A stretch of DNA of 64,000 nucleotides from Planctomycetota bacterium (lineage in GTDB: Bacteria; Planctomycetota; Planctomycetia; Planctomycetales; Planctomycetaceae), in NCBI GenBank assembly GCA_003671275.1, contig QWPB01000007.1:50908-114907 (forward strand), read 5' to 3'. The position numbers and the translations under genes were made by a program. Each line of letters starts with the position of its first letter. Positions within the stretch are counted from its first letter, which is position 1. This document shows positions 36,534 to 46,187 of this stretch, piece after piece. Below the pieces are notes generated by a model. It had not been told where the DNA came from, did not search any database, and worked only from the letters and a program-made list of their open reading frames with translations.

Positions 36534-36850
36534 CGGCAAGAACTGCCGGTTGGGCTGCTCAAAGAGGAGTCCTGGGAACCGGATTGGATGATCAGTTTTT
36601 CAGGTGTTTCGGCGGTTATTGCCGGGTAGTGGCTTGCAGGGCATGGTTCAAATGCCGGTCACATAAAGTGTAACGTTGCGGGGATTCTCGTCGGATTCGC
36701 AACGCACGACTCCCCGATGGAATGGGATAACGCGATTTCTCCATCATCGACGCTCCGCGCCGCCTGAGCGTCGGATACGAGACAGGAGTTGGGGAATCAC
36801 ACATTCACATGGATGTGCGGGCGCTTCGCTCATCCCAAAGGGAGTTTGAC
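36534..36850. other. Intergenic region before the outer-membrane barrel gene
   Basis: A 317-bp spacer. A short hairpin CGGCA-AGAAC-TGCCG follows the dehydrogenase stop (36536-36550) and may end its transcript. The stretch near 36641-36657 resembles a T-arm but is not part of a tRNA. AAGGGAG precedes the barrel gene start. Confidence 0.45.
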
Positions 36851-38206
36851 ATGACCAAGTTTTCGATGCGGACATGGATGCTGATGACGGCAGCCGGTCT
36901 GGGTTGTGCGGCGTCAGCCCATGCGGCTGGTCCGGTGTCACCGAGTATTCTGCGAGCCGAATCGCTCCTGAATGCTCCTTCTGACCGATTGGACATCCAG
37001 TTGGTCGAATGCACCACGGGTGACTGTGCGACAGGCAATGCCTGTACCACCGGGAGCTGCGGTGCGGGCGGATGCGGCACCGGTGGCTGCGGTACGGGAG
37101 CTTGTGGAACGGGATGTGAGAGTGATTGGGGCATCGGTTGCGGTCTGTTCGGCGGAGCAGGCAGCGGCGATCCGTTCGATCTGGGAACGCTGGTGTTCGG
37201 CGAAGATTCTGCGTGGGACATCGGCGGTCATCTTCAGAACGGCTACCACAGCGAGGCGGATGGTATCACCAACACCCGTCCCGAGAAGTTCAACAACCAC
37301 CAGTCGTGGCTCTACCTGCAGAAGACGGCAGACGGCAGCGAAGGTCTCGACTGGGGGATGCGTATCGACGGGATGTACGGTCAAGACGCCAACAACACCC
37401 AGGCCTATGGTAACCCGCAGCGGGACCGCTGGGACTTCCAGGATGACTTTGACCGGGGTGCCGGCTACGGGTTCGCCATTCCGCAGGCCTACGGCACAAT
37501 CGCTTATGACAATCTGACGGTGAAGGTCGGTCACTTCTTCACCTACGCAGGCTATGAGGTGGTTCCTTCGACCGGAAACTTCTTCTACAGCCATGCGTTC
37601 ACCTGGAACTTCACGGAACCGTTTACCCATACGGGGGCTGTGGCCGAATACGCTGTGAGCGATGATGTGACGCTCCATGGGGGATGGGTGGCTGGTTGGG
37701 ATACCGGTTTTGCCCGCAACAACGGCAGCTCGGCGTTTCACGGGGGCGTGATTGCCCAGGTGAGCGATGATGTCTCGGTCTCCTACATGACAGTCGTTGG
37801 TAACAACGGCTGGATCGGCGACGGGCATACCCATCACTTCGTGGTCACCACTGCACTGACGGATAATCTGACCCACGTTCTGTCGAGCGACATCTCCCGT
37901 GGTAATCAGGGAATCTTTGCCGCCGCTCCGGCGGACTCGACGTTCCACTCGGTCAGTGCCGCGAACTACTTGCTCTACACGATCAACGACACCCTGTCGA
38001 CCGGGGCTCGTGGCGAGTGGCTCAAGGTGCAGGGAGTTTCGTACTACGAAACGACCGTCGGCTTGAATGTGCGGCCAACCTCGAATCTGGTGGTTCGCCC
38101 GGAAATCCGTCACCAGTGGTCACCCGCTGGGGAAAAGGGTAACAACCCGCTCGGAGTGCCCGTCTCCGAGACGATCTTCGGGATCGACGCTGTCATGAGC
38201 TTCTAA
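36851..38206 (+). CDS. Outer-membrane beta-barrel protein with Cys/Gly-rich leader
   Basis: The 451-residue product starts at ATG 36851 with AAGGGAG seven bases upstream. After a signal peptide (residues 1-26) and a short helix, residues about 53-82 hold ten Cys in Cys-Thr/Gly-rich units of the type CGTGG. The remaining 370 residues form alternating short strands and turns that fit an outer-membrane porin-like barrel (VKVGHFFTYAGYEVVPSTGN, FSYSHAFTWNF-like segments, and a terminal Phe, MSF). The family is seen in Planctomycetes as a BBP2-like barrel. The Cys-rich segment would lie in the periplasm or on the surface and could form disulfides; the possible role in a Cys-linked cell envelope is inference. 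It is isolated and has its own terminator. Confidence 0.85.
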   Translation: MTKFSMRTWMLMTAAGLGCAASAHAAGPVSPSILRAESLLNAPSDRLDIQLVECTTGDCATGNACTTGSCGAGGCGTGGCGTGACGTGCESDWGIGCGLFGGAGSGDPFDLGTLVFGEDSAWDIGGHLQNGYHSEADGITNTRPEKFNNHQSWLYLQKTADGSEGLDWGMRIDGMYGQDANNTQAYGNPQRDRWDFQDDFDRGAGYGFAIPQAYGTIAYDNLTVKVGHFFTYAGYEVVPSTGNFFYSHAFTWNFTEPFTHTGAVAEYAVSDDVTLHGGWVAGWDTGFARNNGSSAFHGGVIAQVSDDVSVSYMTVVGNNGWIGDGHTHHFVVTTALTDNLTHVLSSDISRGNQGIFAAAPADSTFHSVSAANYLLYTINDTLSTGARGEWLKVQGVSYYETTVGLNVRPTSNLVVRPEIRHQWSPAGEKGNNPLGVPVSETIFGIDAVMSF

Positions 38207-38249
38207 CTTTCAGCGGGGGCGACCTCGCTGTCAAAAGAGATGACACTTC

Positions 38250-38290
38250 CCGACCTCGCCCCGGTTCCCGTGGCGAGGTCGGTTGTGTTT
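38250..38290 (+). terminator. Intrinsic terminator of the barrel gene
   Basis: An 11-bp perfect stem, CCGACCTCGCC at 38250-38260 with GGCGAGGTCGG at 38272-38282, followed by TTGTGTTT. It lies 43 bp after the barrel stop codon. Confidence 0.85.
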
Positions 38291-38365
38291 GGGGCCCCTT
38301 CAATTCACGGTCCCGCATACAACGTTGTGCCTGCGTCAGGAATGTGGGTCAAAATGGTCCCTAGT

Positions 38366-38423
38366 CCCCTCTCCCCACTGGCAACACAACTCATGGCGAG
38401 GATCCCACTGTGAGGGAGAGGGG
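38366..38423. repeat. Spaced inverted repeat upstream of ilvD
   Basis: CCCCTCTCCC at 38366-38375 is perfectly complementary to GGGAGAGGGG at 38414-38423, flanking 38 bases. It would make a ten-base GC-rich stem with a large loop. It may be a dispersed repeat; function unknown. Confidence 0.6.
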
Positions 38424-38595
38424 GCCGGAGATTTCGGCTGCCGACTTTCCTGTTGTAGACACACTCGTCTCTTCGAACGCGTTGGCTACCGCCGCTTGTG
38501 AGACGGTCGCTATTATGCAGGCTCAGTCGGGATTCCTGCCGGGGTGGCCTGGAGGGCTGGCTGATATCACAGCGTCCCCCTTGAATCCAGTTTCC

Positions 38596-40269
38596 ATGCT
38601 CAACAAGTTCTCCTCGCAGATCACCCAGCCGAAGTCCCAGGGGGCCTCACAGGCCATGCTCTATGCCACCGGCATGAGCGAAGCCGACATGAACAAGGCC
38701 CAGGTCGGCATCGCCAGCGTCTGGTACGAAGGCAACCCCTGTAACATGCACCTCCTCGACCTGGCCGGCAAGGTCAAGGAAGGGGTCGCAGCTGCGGGCT
38801 TGGTGGGCCTGCGGTTCAACACCATCGGCGTCAGCGACGGGATCTCGATGGGGACCGACGGGATGTCGTACTCGTTGCAGTCTCGCGAGATTATCGCCGA
38901 CAGTATTGAGACCGTGATGGGAGCCCAGTGGTATGACGGGCTGATCACGATCCCCGGCTGCGATAAGAACATGCCGGGCTGTCTGATGGCGATGGGGCGG
39001 CTGAACCGTCCGTCGCTGATGATCTACGGCGGAACGATCAAGCCGGGGTGCGGGGAGAAGGGGGAGAAGCTCGACATCGTGTCGGCCTTCCAGTCGTACG
39101 GAGAGTACATCGGCGGCAAGATCAGCGAGGACATCCGCAAACGCGTCGTGCAGAAGTCGTGTCCGGGAGCCGGAGCCTGCGGCGGGATGTACACTGCCAA
39201 CACGATGGCCAGCGCGATCGAAGCGATGGGCATGAGCCTGCCCTACAGCTCCTCGATCCCGGCAGAAGATGGTGGCAAGTACCAGGAGTGCTTCGCCGCG
39301 GGGGCCGCCCTGAAGAATCTGTTGGAGAAGGACATCAAGCCGCGCGACATCATGACGCGGGCGGCGTTTGAGAATGCAATGGTCCTGATTATGGTCGTCG
39401 GCGGGTCGACGAATGCGGTGCTGCACCTGATCGCGATGGCGCGGGCGGTGGGGGTGGACCTGACGATTGATGACTTCCAGAAGGTCAGCGATCGGATTCC
39501 GTTCCTGGCCGACCTCAAGCCCAGCGGCAAGTACGTCCAGGAAGACCTGCACAAGGTCGGCGGCACACCGGGTGTCCTCAAGTACCTGTTGGAGAAGGGG
39601 CTGATCGATGGCAGTTGCCTGACCGTGACCGGCAAGACGCTGGCCGAGAATCTGGCCTCGCTGCCGGGTCTGACTCCGGGGCAGGACGTGGTCCATCCGC
39701 TCGAAAATCCGATCAAGGCCACCGGTCACATCCGCATCATGCGTGGGAACTTCAGCCCCGACGGAGCGGTCGCCAAGATCACCGGCAAGGAAGGACTGGT
39801 CTTCACCGGCCCCGCCCTGTGCTACGACAGCGAAGAGGAAATGCTGCACGGTCTGGAACGCAAGGAGATCAAAGGCGGGGAGGTGATTGTGATCCGCTTC
39901 GAAGGCCCCAAGGGCGGCCCCGGCATGCCCGAGATGCTGACCCCGACATCCGCCATCATGGGAGCCGGTCTGGGTGACAAGGTCGCACTCATCACCGATG
40001 GCCGGTTCTCCGGCGGCTCGCACGGCTTCATCGTCGGCCACGTCACTCCCGAGGCCCAAGACGGCGGCCCGATCGCCCTCGCGAAGAACGGCGACATCAT
40101 CACCATCGACGCCGAAAAGAACCGCATCGACATCGCCGTCAGCGACGCCGAACTGGCCAGGCGCAAAGCCGCCTGGAAGGCCCCCGCCTTCAAGAACACC
40201 CGCGGCACGCTCTACAAGTACATCAAGAACGTGAAGACCGCGAGCGAAGGCTGTGTGACGGACGAATAA
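38596..40269 (+). CDS. ilvD: Dihydroxy-acid dehydratase
   Basis: Dehydrates 2,3-dihydroxy-isovalerate and the isoleucine equivalent, the third step of branched-chain amino acid synthesis. From ATG 38596 the product has 557 residues, and [19 protein letters not shown] aligns with the usual family start. The cluster-binding cysteines are in GNPCNMHL (C49), [10 protein letters not shown] and [14 protein letters not shown]. The C-terminal half has [31 protein letters not shown] and [15 protein letters not shown] Lys- and Cys-bearing [17 protein letters not shown] is typical. It is monocistronic, ended by its own terminator. Codons strongly favour C in the third position, like pgk, suggesting high expression. 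Confidence 0.97.
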   Translation: MLNKFSSQITQPKSQGASQAMLYATGMSEADMNKAQVGIASVWYEGNPCNMHLLDLAGKVKEGVAAAGLVGLRFNTIGVSDGISMGTDGMSYSLQSREIIADSIETVMGAQWYDGLITIPGCDKNMPGCLMAMGRLNRPSLMIYGGTIKPGCGEKGEKLDIVSAFQSYGEYIGGKISEDIRKRVVQKSCPGAGACGGMYTANTMASAIEAMGMSLPYSSSIPAEDGGKYQECFAAGAALKNLLEKDIKPRDIMTRAAFENAMVLIMVVGGSTNAVLHLIAMARAVGVDLTIDDFQKVSDRIPFLADLKPSGKYVQEDLHKVGGTPGVLKYLLEKGLIDGSCLTVTGKTLAENLASLPGLTPGQDVVHPLENPIKATGHIRIMRGNFSPDGAVAKITGKEGLVFTGPALCYDSEEEMLHGLERKEIKGGEVIVIRFEGPKGGPGMPEMLTPTSAIMGAGLGDKVALITDGRFSGGSHGFIVGHVTPEAQDGGPIALAKNGDIITIDAEKNRIDIAVSDAELARRKAAWKAPAFKNTRGTLYKYIKNVKTASEGCVTDE

Positions 40270-40312
40270 CTCTAGATCCCGCACGGTGTCGATCCCGCAC
40301 CGTGCCAGATTC

Positions 40313-40352
40313 ACTCAGCGTTTGAGCCTTTGGCTTGGACGCTGAGTTTTTC
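40313..40352 (+). terminator. Intrinsic terminator of ilvD
   Basis: ACTCAGCGT (40313-40321) pairs with ACGCTGAGT (40339-40347), with AGCC/GGCT inside, followed by a run of five T. It lies 43 bp after the ilvD stop; it also faces the convergent minus-strand operon. Confidence 0.88.
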
Positions 40353-40479
40353 GTTCAGCCCACTGTTCCTGAACCGATCCCGCTTGCCGTTGCGAGCGTT
40401 TCGAGGGTTTGAACTCGATCAGGAGGGCGTGGATGACCGGCTAGAACCCTGGAAACATTGGGCCAGCAGATTCCGAAGA

Positions 40480-41586
40480 TTAGGCCGCAGGCCACCCGTT
40501 GTTCGGAAAAAGGACAGACCACGAATTGCCGGGGTAGACACATAGGAAACGATCTTCGTACCGTGGGCGGAAACGGCTCTTGAAGAAATCCTGTCCTGCG
40601 GTATTGAACAGAAAATTCAGTCGCTTGTACCACAGTCCGAGCAGCCAGCGGACGCGGCAATCATCCCCTCTCATGGCTTTGTTGTTCACGCCTTTTCCCG
40701 GTACGAGGCAGAGTGAAATGGCTTGAACTCCTTCATCCTGCAACTGGTCGATCACCGTTCGAAATAGATAGGCCATTGTGCCCCGCGGGGCGTTGGGGCG
40801 TTTGCGATAGGTTTCAAAGGCCCACGATTGGCCGCCGTTCATCGGACTGGCTGCCAGAAATCCTTCGATCTGTCCGCTGGAGGCCTGTCGGACGATGAAG
40901 AGTCGTCGTCGATTGAGTGTCTGGCAGGAGAACTCACCTTCCAGCAGCTTCAGCGGTTCAGAATAGACTCGTCCCTGAAGATCGTCGGACTGGATGCGGG
41001 CTAACTCGTCTGTTAACAGTTGTTGTTCCTGAGGGTGTTTGATCTCCACAACCTGCAGCCCCGCCCGGGTGCAGGCGTGTGTCTGACGGCGGACCCATTC
41101 GAATGCTCCGCCGCGCCAGTCAATGGCCCCGAGTTCCAGCAGTGGCTCTTCTCCGAGTTTGTTGATCTGGAAGCCGGCCTTGCGAAATTCCTTCAGGGCC
41201 CATTCCCCCACCGAATAGACAGCGATTGTTCGGCGGTGGGAATCGGCGGCGCGTCGCAGCCAGTCGGCCATGGCTCCGTGGTAGTCCTGAGGGCAGATCA
41301 GGCCACCCGGAATGTGCCAGTGCCGTCCGTCGACGTAGACCTTGGCAAATGATCCCCGTCCGGCAGCTTCGAGAAACTGGCCGTCGGTGCAGGCAATGTC
41401 GTAGGTCTCCGGCGCTGTTCCAAATTGATAGGCCGCTTGTTCGAGGGCTGAGAACTCGGACGTGGATAACTCCCTGATGTTTTTCGGGCAGGGGATTCCC
41501 TCCCAATGGACCGAGCGTTCTGCGGGCTCCCTGGGAGAGAGGGGCAGTGCCGAACGTCCGGTCAGGATTTGCGAAGATTGCGCCAT
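40480..41586 (-). CDS. MprF-like DUF2156 (phosphatidylglycerol lysyltransferase C-terminal) domain protein
   Basis: The 368-residue product, from ATG 41586, has the LPG-synthase C-terminal double-GNAT layout: AAYQFGTAPETYDIACTDGQ, KVYVDGRHWHIPGGLICPQD, a second GNAT-like half with SAFETYRKRPNA-type segments, and GTMAYLFRTVIDQLQDEGVQAISLCLVPG. MprF-type domains move amino acids from aminoacyl-tRNA to lipids; DUF2156 proteins without membrane helices may use other acceptors. No transmembrane domain is present, so lipid lysinylation is not assured. The gene follows the GH3 gene by 59 bp and probably shares its transcript. The start lacks a clear ribosome binding site, so it is the weakest part of this call. 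Confidence 0.75.
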   Translation of the reverse strand: MAQSSQILTGRSALPLSPREPAERSVHWEGIPCPKNIRELSTSEFSALEQAAYQFGTAPETYDIACTDGQFLEAAGRGSFAKVYVDGRHWHIPGGLICPQDYHGAMADWLRRAADSHRRTIAVYSVGEWALKEFRKAGFQINKLGEEPLLELGAIDWRGGAFEWVRRQTHACTRAGLQVVEIKHPQEQQLLTDELARIQSDDLQGRVYSEPLKLLEGEFSCQTLNRRRLFIVRQASSGQIEGFLAASPMNGGQSWAFETYRKRPNAPRGTMAYLFRTVIDQLQDEGVQAISLCLVPGKGVNNKAMRGDDCRVRWLLGLWYKRLNFLFNTAGQDFFKSRFRPRYEDRFLCVYPGNSWSVLFPNNGWPAA

Positions 41587-41645
41587 GATGGAGGGATGTC
41601 GTTCCCGAAGTCGGATCGGATCCGGCTTCAGGCCCGGGATTCGGT

Positions 41646-43328
41646 TCAGGCCAGAGAGATGGTGTCGAGAGGCCGGAAGTGTGCAACCCAATCTTCATTT
41701 CGCACAAGACCAGGATGTTTATATTGAAAATCTCCGGTACCTCTCCGCCGAACTTCCCCCTGGATGTACTGGTCCCAGGCTCCTTCGGGCAGTCGATGAA
41801 GCCGGGGCGGTCCCAGGACGCCCTCGCGCCGCCGGGCCCGCCACAAAAAATTGAGTTCGGCGAGCTGGCGATCGAATTCGGCCAGGAAGTCGCGGGCACG
41901 GGCGATGTCCGGAATGTCCCCCCTCTCCACGAGAATGTCATACCGCTGCTGATGAGCGGCTCCCCGCCGGGGAATCGCGGTGATCAATCCCAAGGTAATT
42001 CCCAGGCTGCCAGCTGCCTGATGGGCGGCCTCAATGATCTGGTGCTCGGTGACTTTCTCGCCTTCCAGATCGCCGATTCGTTCCTGCTTTTGGAGGAACT
42101 CCAGCAACGGGGCCTGTCCGACAAATCCCCGGCAACAGACGATGTCTCCCACGTCGAACCGGAAGTATCCTGCGGAGTTGGTAATGAGCAGGCGGTATTC
42201 GGTATCGACGGTCAGTTCGTGTCCTTCCAGGACTGTCCCCGGCTCATTGACAGGGACAAACTCATAGAATCCGGCATCGATTGCCGGAACGCCCTGAGGG
42301 ACATGGTCCTCCAGGGGGATTGTGTGGCGTCCTTCACTCGATACCAATCCCATGTCCCGCAGTGGGGATGCCCCAAACACCTCGGATAGGTATCGGGACG
42401 GAAACCCCGCTGTCCCCCCCAGCCAGCACCCGATCACCGGAAGATCCCAATAATCCCTGGGAAGCAGGTGTCCCGTGCGTTCGACTATCGCCGCCAGTCG
42501 TCGCGCGGAGGGGAGGTCGGCACGTATGGAGCGGCGGGGGAGTGCCGTTCGGACGTGGTCCGGGATATCAAATTTTGTGGAGAGAGTGCCATCGGCGATG
42601 TCCTGGATCAGGAGTTCGCGGTTCTGGTCTCCGATCTCCGCCAGCTTCAGCAGCGAACCGGGATTCATAAGAATGATCCAGCCGATCGACTCCGCCATGC
42701 ACAGCCGCAGTGCGGTGTAATGGCGGGCGACGGGGTCTGCGACCGTGTTGAGAATTTCAGGCAGGGCATAGTACGGACGCAGGAACGGGGACTGACGGCG
42801 AGCCAGCAGGGCGCTGACCATGCTGATTTGATGACCGCCCGGCGTTCGCCCCATATCCCATGTCCCGGCCATCTGCAGCACCCGGCGGCCAATCTGGCGG
42901 GGGTGATCGCTGAACAGCTTCAGTCCCCACAAATCCCAGCTGGCTTGATATTCCTTGAGCCACTGGGCAGTCACCGGGTTGAGCTTGGGAGTTCCCGTGC
43001 TGCCCGTCGTGATGGTGAATTGCAATAGCTCGTCCGACGGCGGAATCAGGGCTGCGGTGTCGCCGGCGGCCACTGCATTGATATATGGTGCAAAGGCTGC
43101 ATACCCCGCTACGGGGAGGCGTTGCCGAATCTGTCCGATGGTTCGCAGATCCGCGAACCCGTGATCTTTTCCGAACTGCGTGTCGCGGCACAGTACCACC
43201 CGACGCAGTAGCCAATCTCGCTGATGACGGGTCGCCTCAACCAGGCGACACTCAAATGTGCGGTGCTTCAGCCAGTGCATTCCCCGGATGGCCGGACGCA
43301 GAAAAGAAGCTGGGATCAGCAGGGACAT
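41646..43328 (-). CDS. GH3-family acyl-acid amido synthetase-like protein
   Basis: GH3 proteins belong to the adenylate-forming superfamily; plant members conjugate amino acids to jasmonate or auxin. The 560-residue product (ATG 43328, preceded by GGAGATAGG) shows the ATP-binding core TITTGSTGTPKLNPVT, then AAIVERTGHLLPRDYWDLP, VIGCWLGGTAGFPSRYLSEV, and the hinge FVPVNEPGTVLEGHELTVDT with YRLLITNSAGYFRFDVGDIV. Bacterial GH3 substrates are largely unknown. Its ATG lies just one or two bases from the stop of the upstream GNAT gene, indicating translational coupling. Together with the two acyl/aminoacyl transferases it may form a small biosynthetic unit. Confidence 0.88.
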   Translation of the reverse strand: MSLLIPASFLRPAIRGMHWLKHRTFECRLVEATRHQRDWLLRRVVLCRDTQFGKDHGFADLRTIGQIRQRLPVAGYAAFAPYINAVAAGDTAALIPPSDELLQFTITTGSTGTPKLNPVTAQWLKEYQASWDLWGLKLFSDHPRQIGRRVLQMAGTWDMGRTPGGHQISMVSALLARRQSPFLRPYYALPEILNTVADPVARHYTALRLCMAESIGWIILMNPGSLLKLAEIGDQNRELLIQDIADGTLSTKFDIPDHVRTALPRRSIRADLPSARRLAAIVERTGHLLPRDYWDLPVIGCWLGGTAGFPSRYLSEVFGASPLRDMGLVSSEGRHTIPLEDHVPQGVPAIDAGFYEFVPVNEPGTVLEGHELTVDTEYRLLITNSAGYFRFDVGDIVCCRGFVGQAPLLEFLQKQERIGDLEGEKVTEHQIIEAAHQAAGSLGITLGLITAIPRRGAAHQQRYDILVERGDIPDIARARDFLAEFDRQLAELNFLWRARRREGVLGPPRLHRLPEGAWDQYIQGEVRRRGTGDFQYKHPGLVRNEDWVAHFRPLDTISLA

Positions 43329-43329
43329 C

Positions 43330-44385
43330 CTATCTCCACAGCAGACGCATCGGACTGCGTCGCGAAAGCTCGACGGGTTCTCGCAGCCATTGCAGGACAA
43401 GGTATGAATCAGCCGGTTGAGGCACGAACCCGGTTCGCAACAACGGCCAGGCGGGGGTGTCTCCTGATCGCAGTTTCAGAGCCAGGATCACTCCCTGATC
43501 TCGCATTTGAGCCAGCGTTGCCTGGAGCAGGGTGATCATCGAACGGTGGGACTGGGGGAGGAACGCCAGGATATCGATGACAGCGACGTTCTCGACGGTT
43601 CGAGCATGAAACGGGAGTTGATGATAATTGATCAACCCGATGATGCGATCTTGGTCCCGCATCACCAGTGACTGACTCAGGGGGCTGCCGAACAGTTGTT
43701 GCCGCAGCGAATCGACATCCCAGTCGATCGATAATGACATTGCGGAGCTGCAGGTCCGCAGGAGTTCCACACAGGGGGCCAGATCGTCCGGGGTGGCCGG
43801 ACGAATGGGCCGTTCTGCGGACAGGGGAATCCGAGGCATCAACCCTCGGGCCCAGCGGGCCAGCTGTCCTTCGAACGTATTGTAGTGCCATTGAGCAAAC
43901 CGATCGGGATCGAGGATTCGGGCCCAGAAGCCGAGCTTGGCGTGAAACTTTTTGAACCGGGTCTGAGCCGTCGGTCGCTCCGCCTGGGAATGCCTGGACC
44001 CCACATACCGATAACTCACAATCAGTTCACCATCCTGATCCCGCTGACGACGGACGCGTTCCTCGTCGAGCATTCGGGCAATCCCCATCCCCCGATATTG
44101 AGGGTCCACTGACAGCCAGCTCCATTGGGAAGCGGCTAAACCTCCGACGGGCGTACGCATTTTCCGGTCGGTACCGAGCAAGACTCCCGCCAGCGTATCG
44201 TCCACGAATGCCCCCAACAGGTTGTGGCGTTCCGGGGGCTCACCCAGCTGCCACTGCAGGTACTCGCCTGTCCAGCCGGGAAATGTCATTCGGCCCGCAT
44301 AATCATGAGTCCACACCCGCTGTACGAATCGGGCCAGATCCTCCCAGGGGCCGTGATAGGTGTTGATTGTGACGCATTGCGACAA
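43330..44385 (-). CDS. Tandem GNAT acetyltransferase-like protein, TTG start
   Basis: The 351-residue product has two GNAT-like halves. The first has LLGAFVDDTLAGVLLGTDR and QWSWLSVDPQYRGMGIARMLDEE, with RGMGIA as the acetyl-CoA pyrophosphate loop. The second has RPIRPATPDDLAPCVELLRT and VMRDQDRIIGLINYHQLPF with IDILAFLPQSHRSMITLL. The frame begins at TTG 44385, seven bases after GAGGA; the next ATG lies at codon 33, after conserved-looking sequence. TTG starts are rare and may reduce expression. It is the first gene of the GNAT-GH3-DUF2156 run. Acyl donor and acceptor are unknown. Confidence 0.75.
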   Translation of the reverse strand: MSQCVTINTYHGPWEDLARFVQRVWTHDYAGRMTFPGWTGEYLQWQLGEPPERHNLLGAFVDDTLAGVLLGTDRKMRTPVGGLAASQWSWLSVDPQYRGMGIARMLDEERVRRQRDQDGELIVSYRYVGSRHSQAERPTAQTRFKKFHAKLGFWARILDPDRFAQWHYNTFEGQLARWARGLMPRIPLSAERPIRPATPDDLAPCVELLRTCSSAMSLSIDWDVDSLRQQLFGSPLSQSLVMRDQDRIIGLINYHQLPFHARTVENVAVIDILAFLPQSHRSMITLLQATLAQMRDQGVILALKLRSGDTPAWPLLRTGFVPQPADSYLVLQWLREPVELSRRSPMRLLWR

Positions 44386-44600
44386 GCTGTGATCCTCGCA
44401 GTGGCCGCTGGCGTGATCTTCTGATCCCTGAATGAAGTGCCCCGCCGGGCGAGAAAGTAGCGTATTTCCCGAGGCGAATGCACGAGCAATTCGATGCGTA
44501 CGAACGCGCTGGCCAGCCGGTTGGTAGAAGATAATGACGAAAGGGAAGTGGCATGTTTTTGAATTTGCAACCGGTTAAACTTCAGGATGAGGAGTTTTTT

Positions 44601-44728
44601 ATGAAAAATGATTGCTTACGAACAATAATCCGGGTACTTTGCGAGTTACGTCGAGGCATTCTGCCTTCCATATCGGATTCTGTATCCGAGCCTACGTTTG
44701 GTTCCTTCATCCATTCAGGAGTGTTGTG

Positions 44729-44729
<1 letters not shown>
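44601..44729 (+). CDS. Possible 42-residue leader peptide coupled to the DUF1559 gene
   Basis: ATG 44601 follows GAGGAG by six bases, one of the best ribosome binding sites in the window. The frame runs to TGA 44727-44729, whose A is the first base of the DUF1559 ATG (TGATG). The peptide starts MKNDCLRTIIRVL and ends SFIHSGVL; it has no signal or known domain. The strong start and overlapping stop suggest a translationally coupled leader controlling the prepilin-like gene. It could also be chance; composition is not diagnostic at this length. Confidence 0.45.
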
Positions 44730-45799
<1,070 letters not shown>

Positions 45800-45832
45800 C
45801 CCGTCTGACAACATCCAGAGGAGGTGCTTCTG

Positions 45833-46009
45833 ATGAATTCGAAACTGTGGGTTTTGGGACTGCTTCTTTGGAGCTGGGGGTGTTCCCAGCCTGGGGGAAA
45901 GGTGGGCGACGCCAATGACCCGGCGAGTACCAGTGATGCGGCAGCGATGGCTGACGAAACGGGTTCGACCGGCGATATCAAGAACGGCAATGCTCCCAAG
46001 AAGAAGTGA
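45833..46009 (+). CDS. Small putative lipoprotein, 58 residues
   Basis: ATG 45833 has GAGGAGG upstream at good distance. A short signal peptide (residues 1-16) ends LLLWSWGCSQPGG, with Cys17 in a lipobox-like position; Trp and Gly before the Cys is less usual but acceptable. The mature part is Asp/Ser/Ala rich and unstructured, ending GNAPKKK. Small lipoproteins of this kind often follow DUF1559 genes in planctomycetes. It follows the DUF1559 gene by 33 bp and is ended by a terminator, so the pair is likely an operon. Function unknown. Confidence 0.75.
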   Translation: MNSKLWVLGLLLWSWGCSQPGGKVGDANDPASTSDAAAMADETGSTGDIKNGNAPKKK

Positions 46010-46036
46010 TGTCCCTGTTGAATCTTCCTGAATCCG

Positions 46037-46073
46037 CAGAGGCTCCTGTTCCTCAGGAGCCTCTGTTGTGTTT
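46037..46073 (+). terminator. Intrinsic terminator of the DUF1559-lipoprotein pair
   Basis: A perfect 12-bp stem CAGAGGCTCCTG (46037-46048) with CAGGAGCCTCTG (46054-46065), followed by TTGTGTTT. It lies 28 bp after the lipoprotein stop. Confidence 0.88.
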
Positions 46074-46187
46074 CAGTGGACCCCTGTTTCATAATCCGAT
46101 TCCACGTGCAAATACCCTGTCACGTTCGATGAACGGAGTGCTGAAAGTCAGCGGTAATGGGGATTCGAGATCCGGTGAGTTTCAACG

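Larger units (their letters stand above)
38207..38595. other. Intergenic region before ilvD
   Basis: A 389-bp spacer. Besides the terminator it holds a long inverted repeat (38366-38423, described separately). The ilvD frame is open back to a GTG at 38410, but this extension is not protein-like. No attenuator leader peptide rich in Val, Leu or Ile was found. Confidence 0.5.

Noticed and set aside
36641..36657. T-arm-like GGCAT-GGTTCAA-ATGCC
   Set aside because: The loop does not match TTCRAxx in the right place and no acceptor, D- or anticodon arms surround it.
38410..38595. GTG-started N-terminal extension of ilvD
   Set aside because: It adds 62 residues of low-complexity sequence, whereas the family begins at MLNKFSS; no ribosome binding site favours the GTG.
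38647..40314. A 555-codon minus-strand open frame opposite ilvD
   Set aside because: It is the mirror of a third-position-GC-rich gene; the amino acid composition is Arg/His/Asp heavy and no motif matches, while ilvD on the plus strand is unambiguous.
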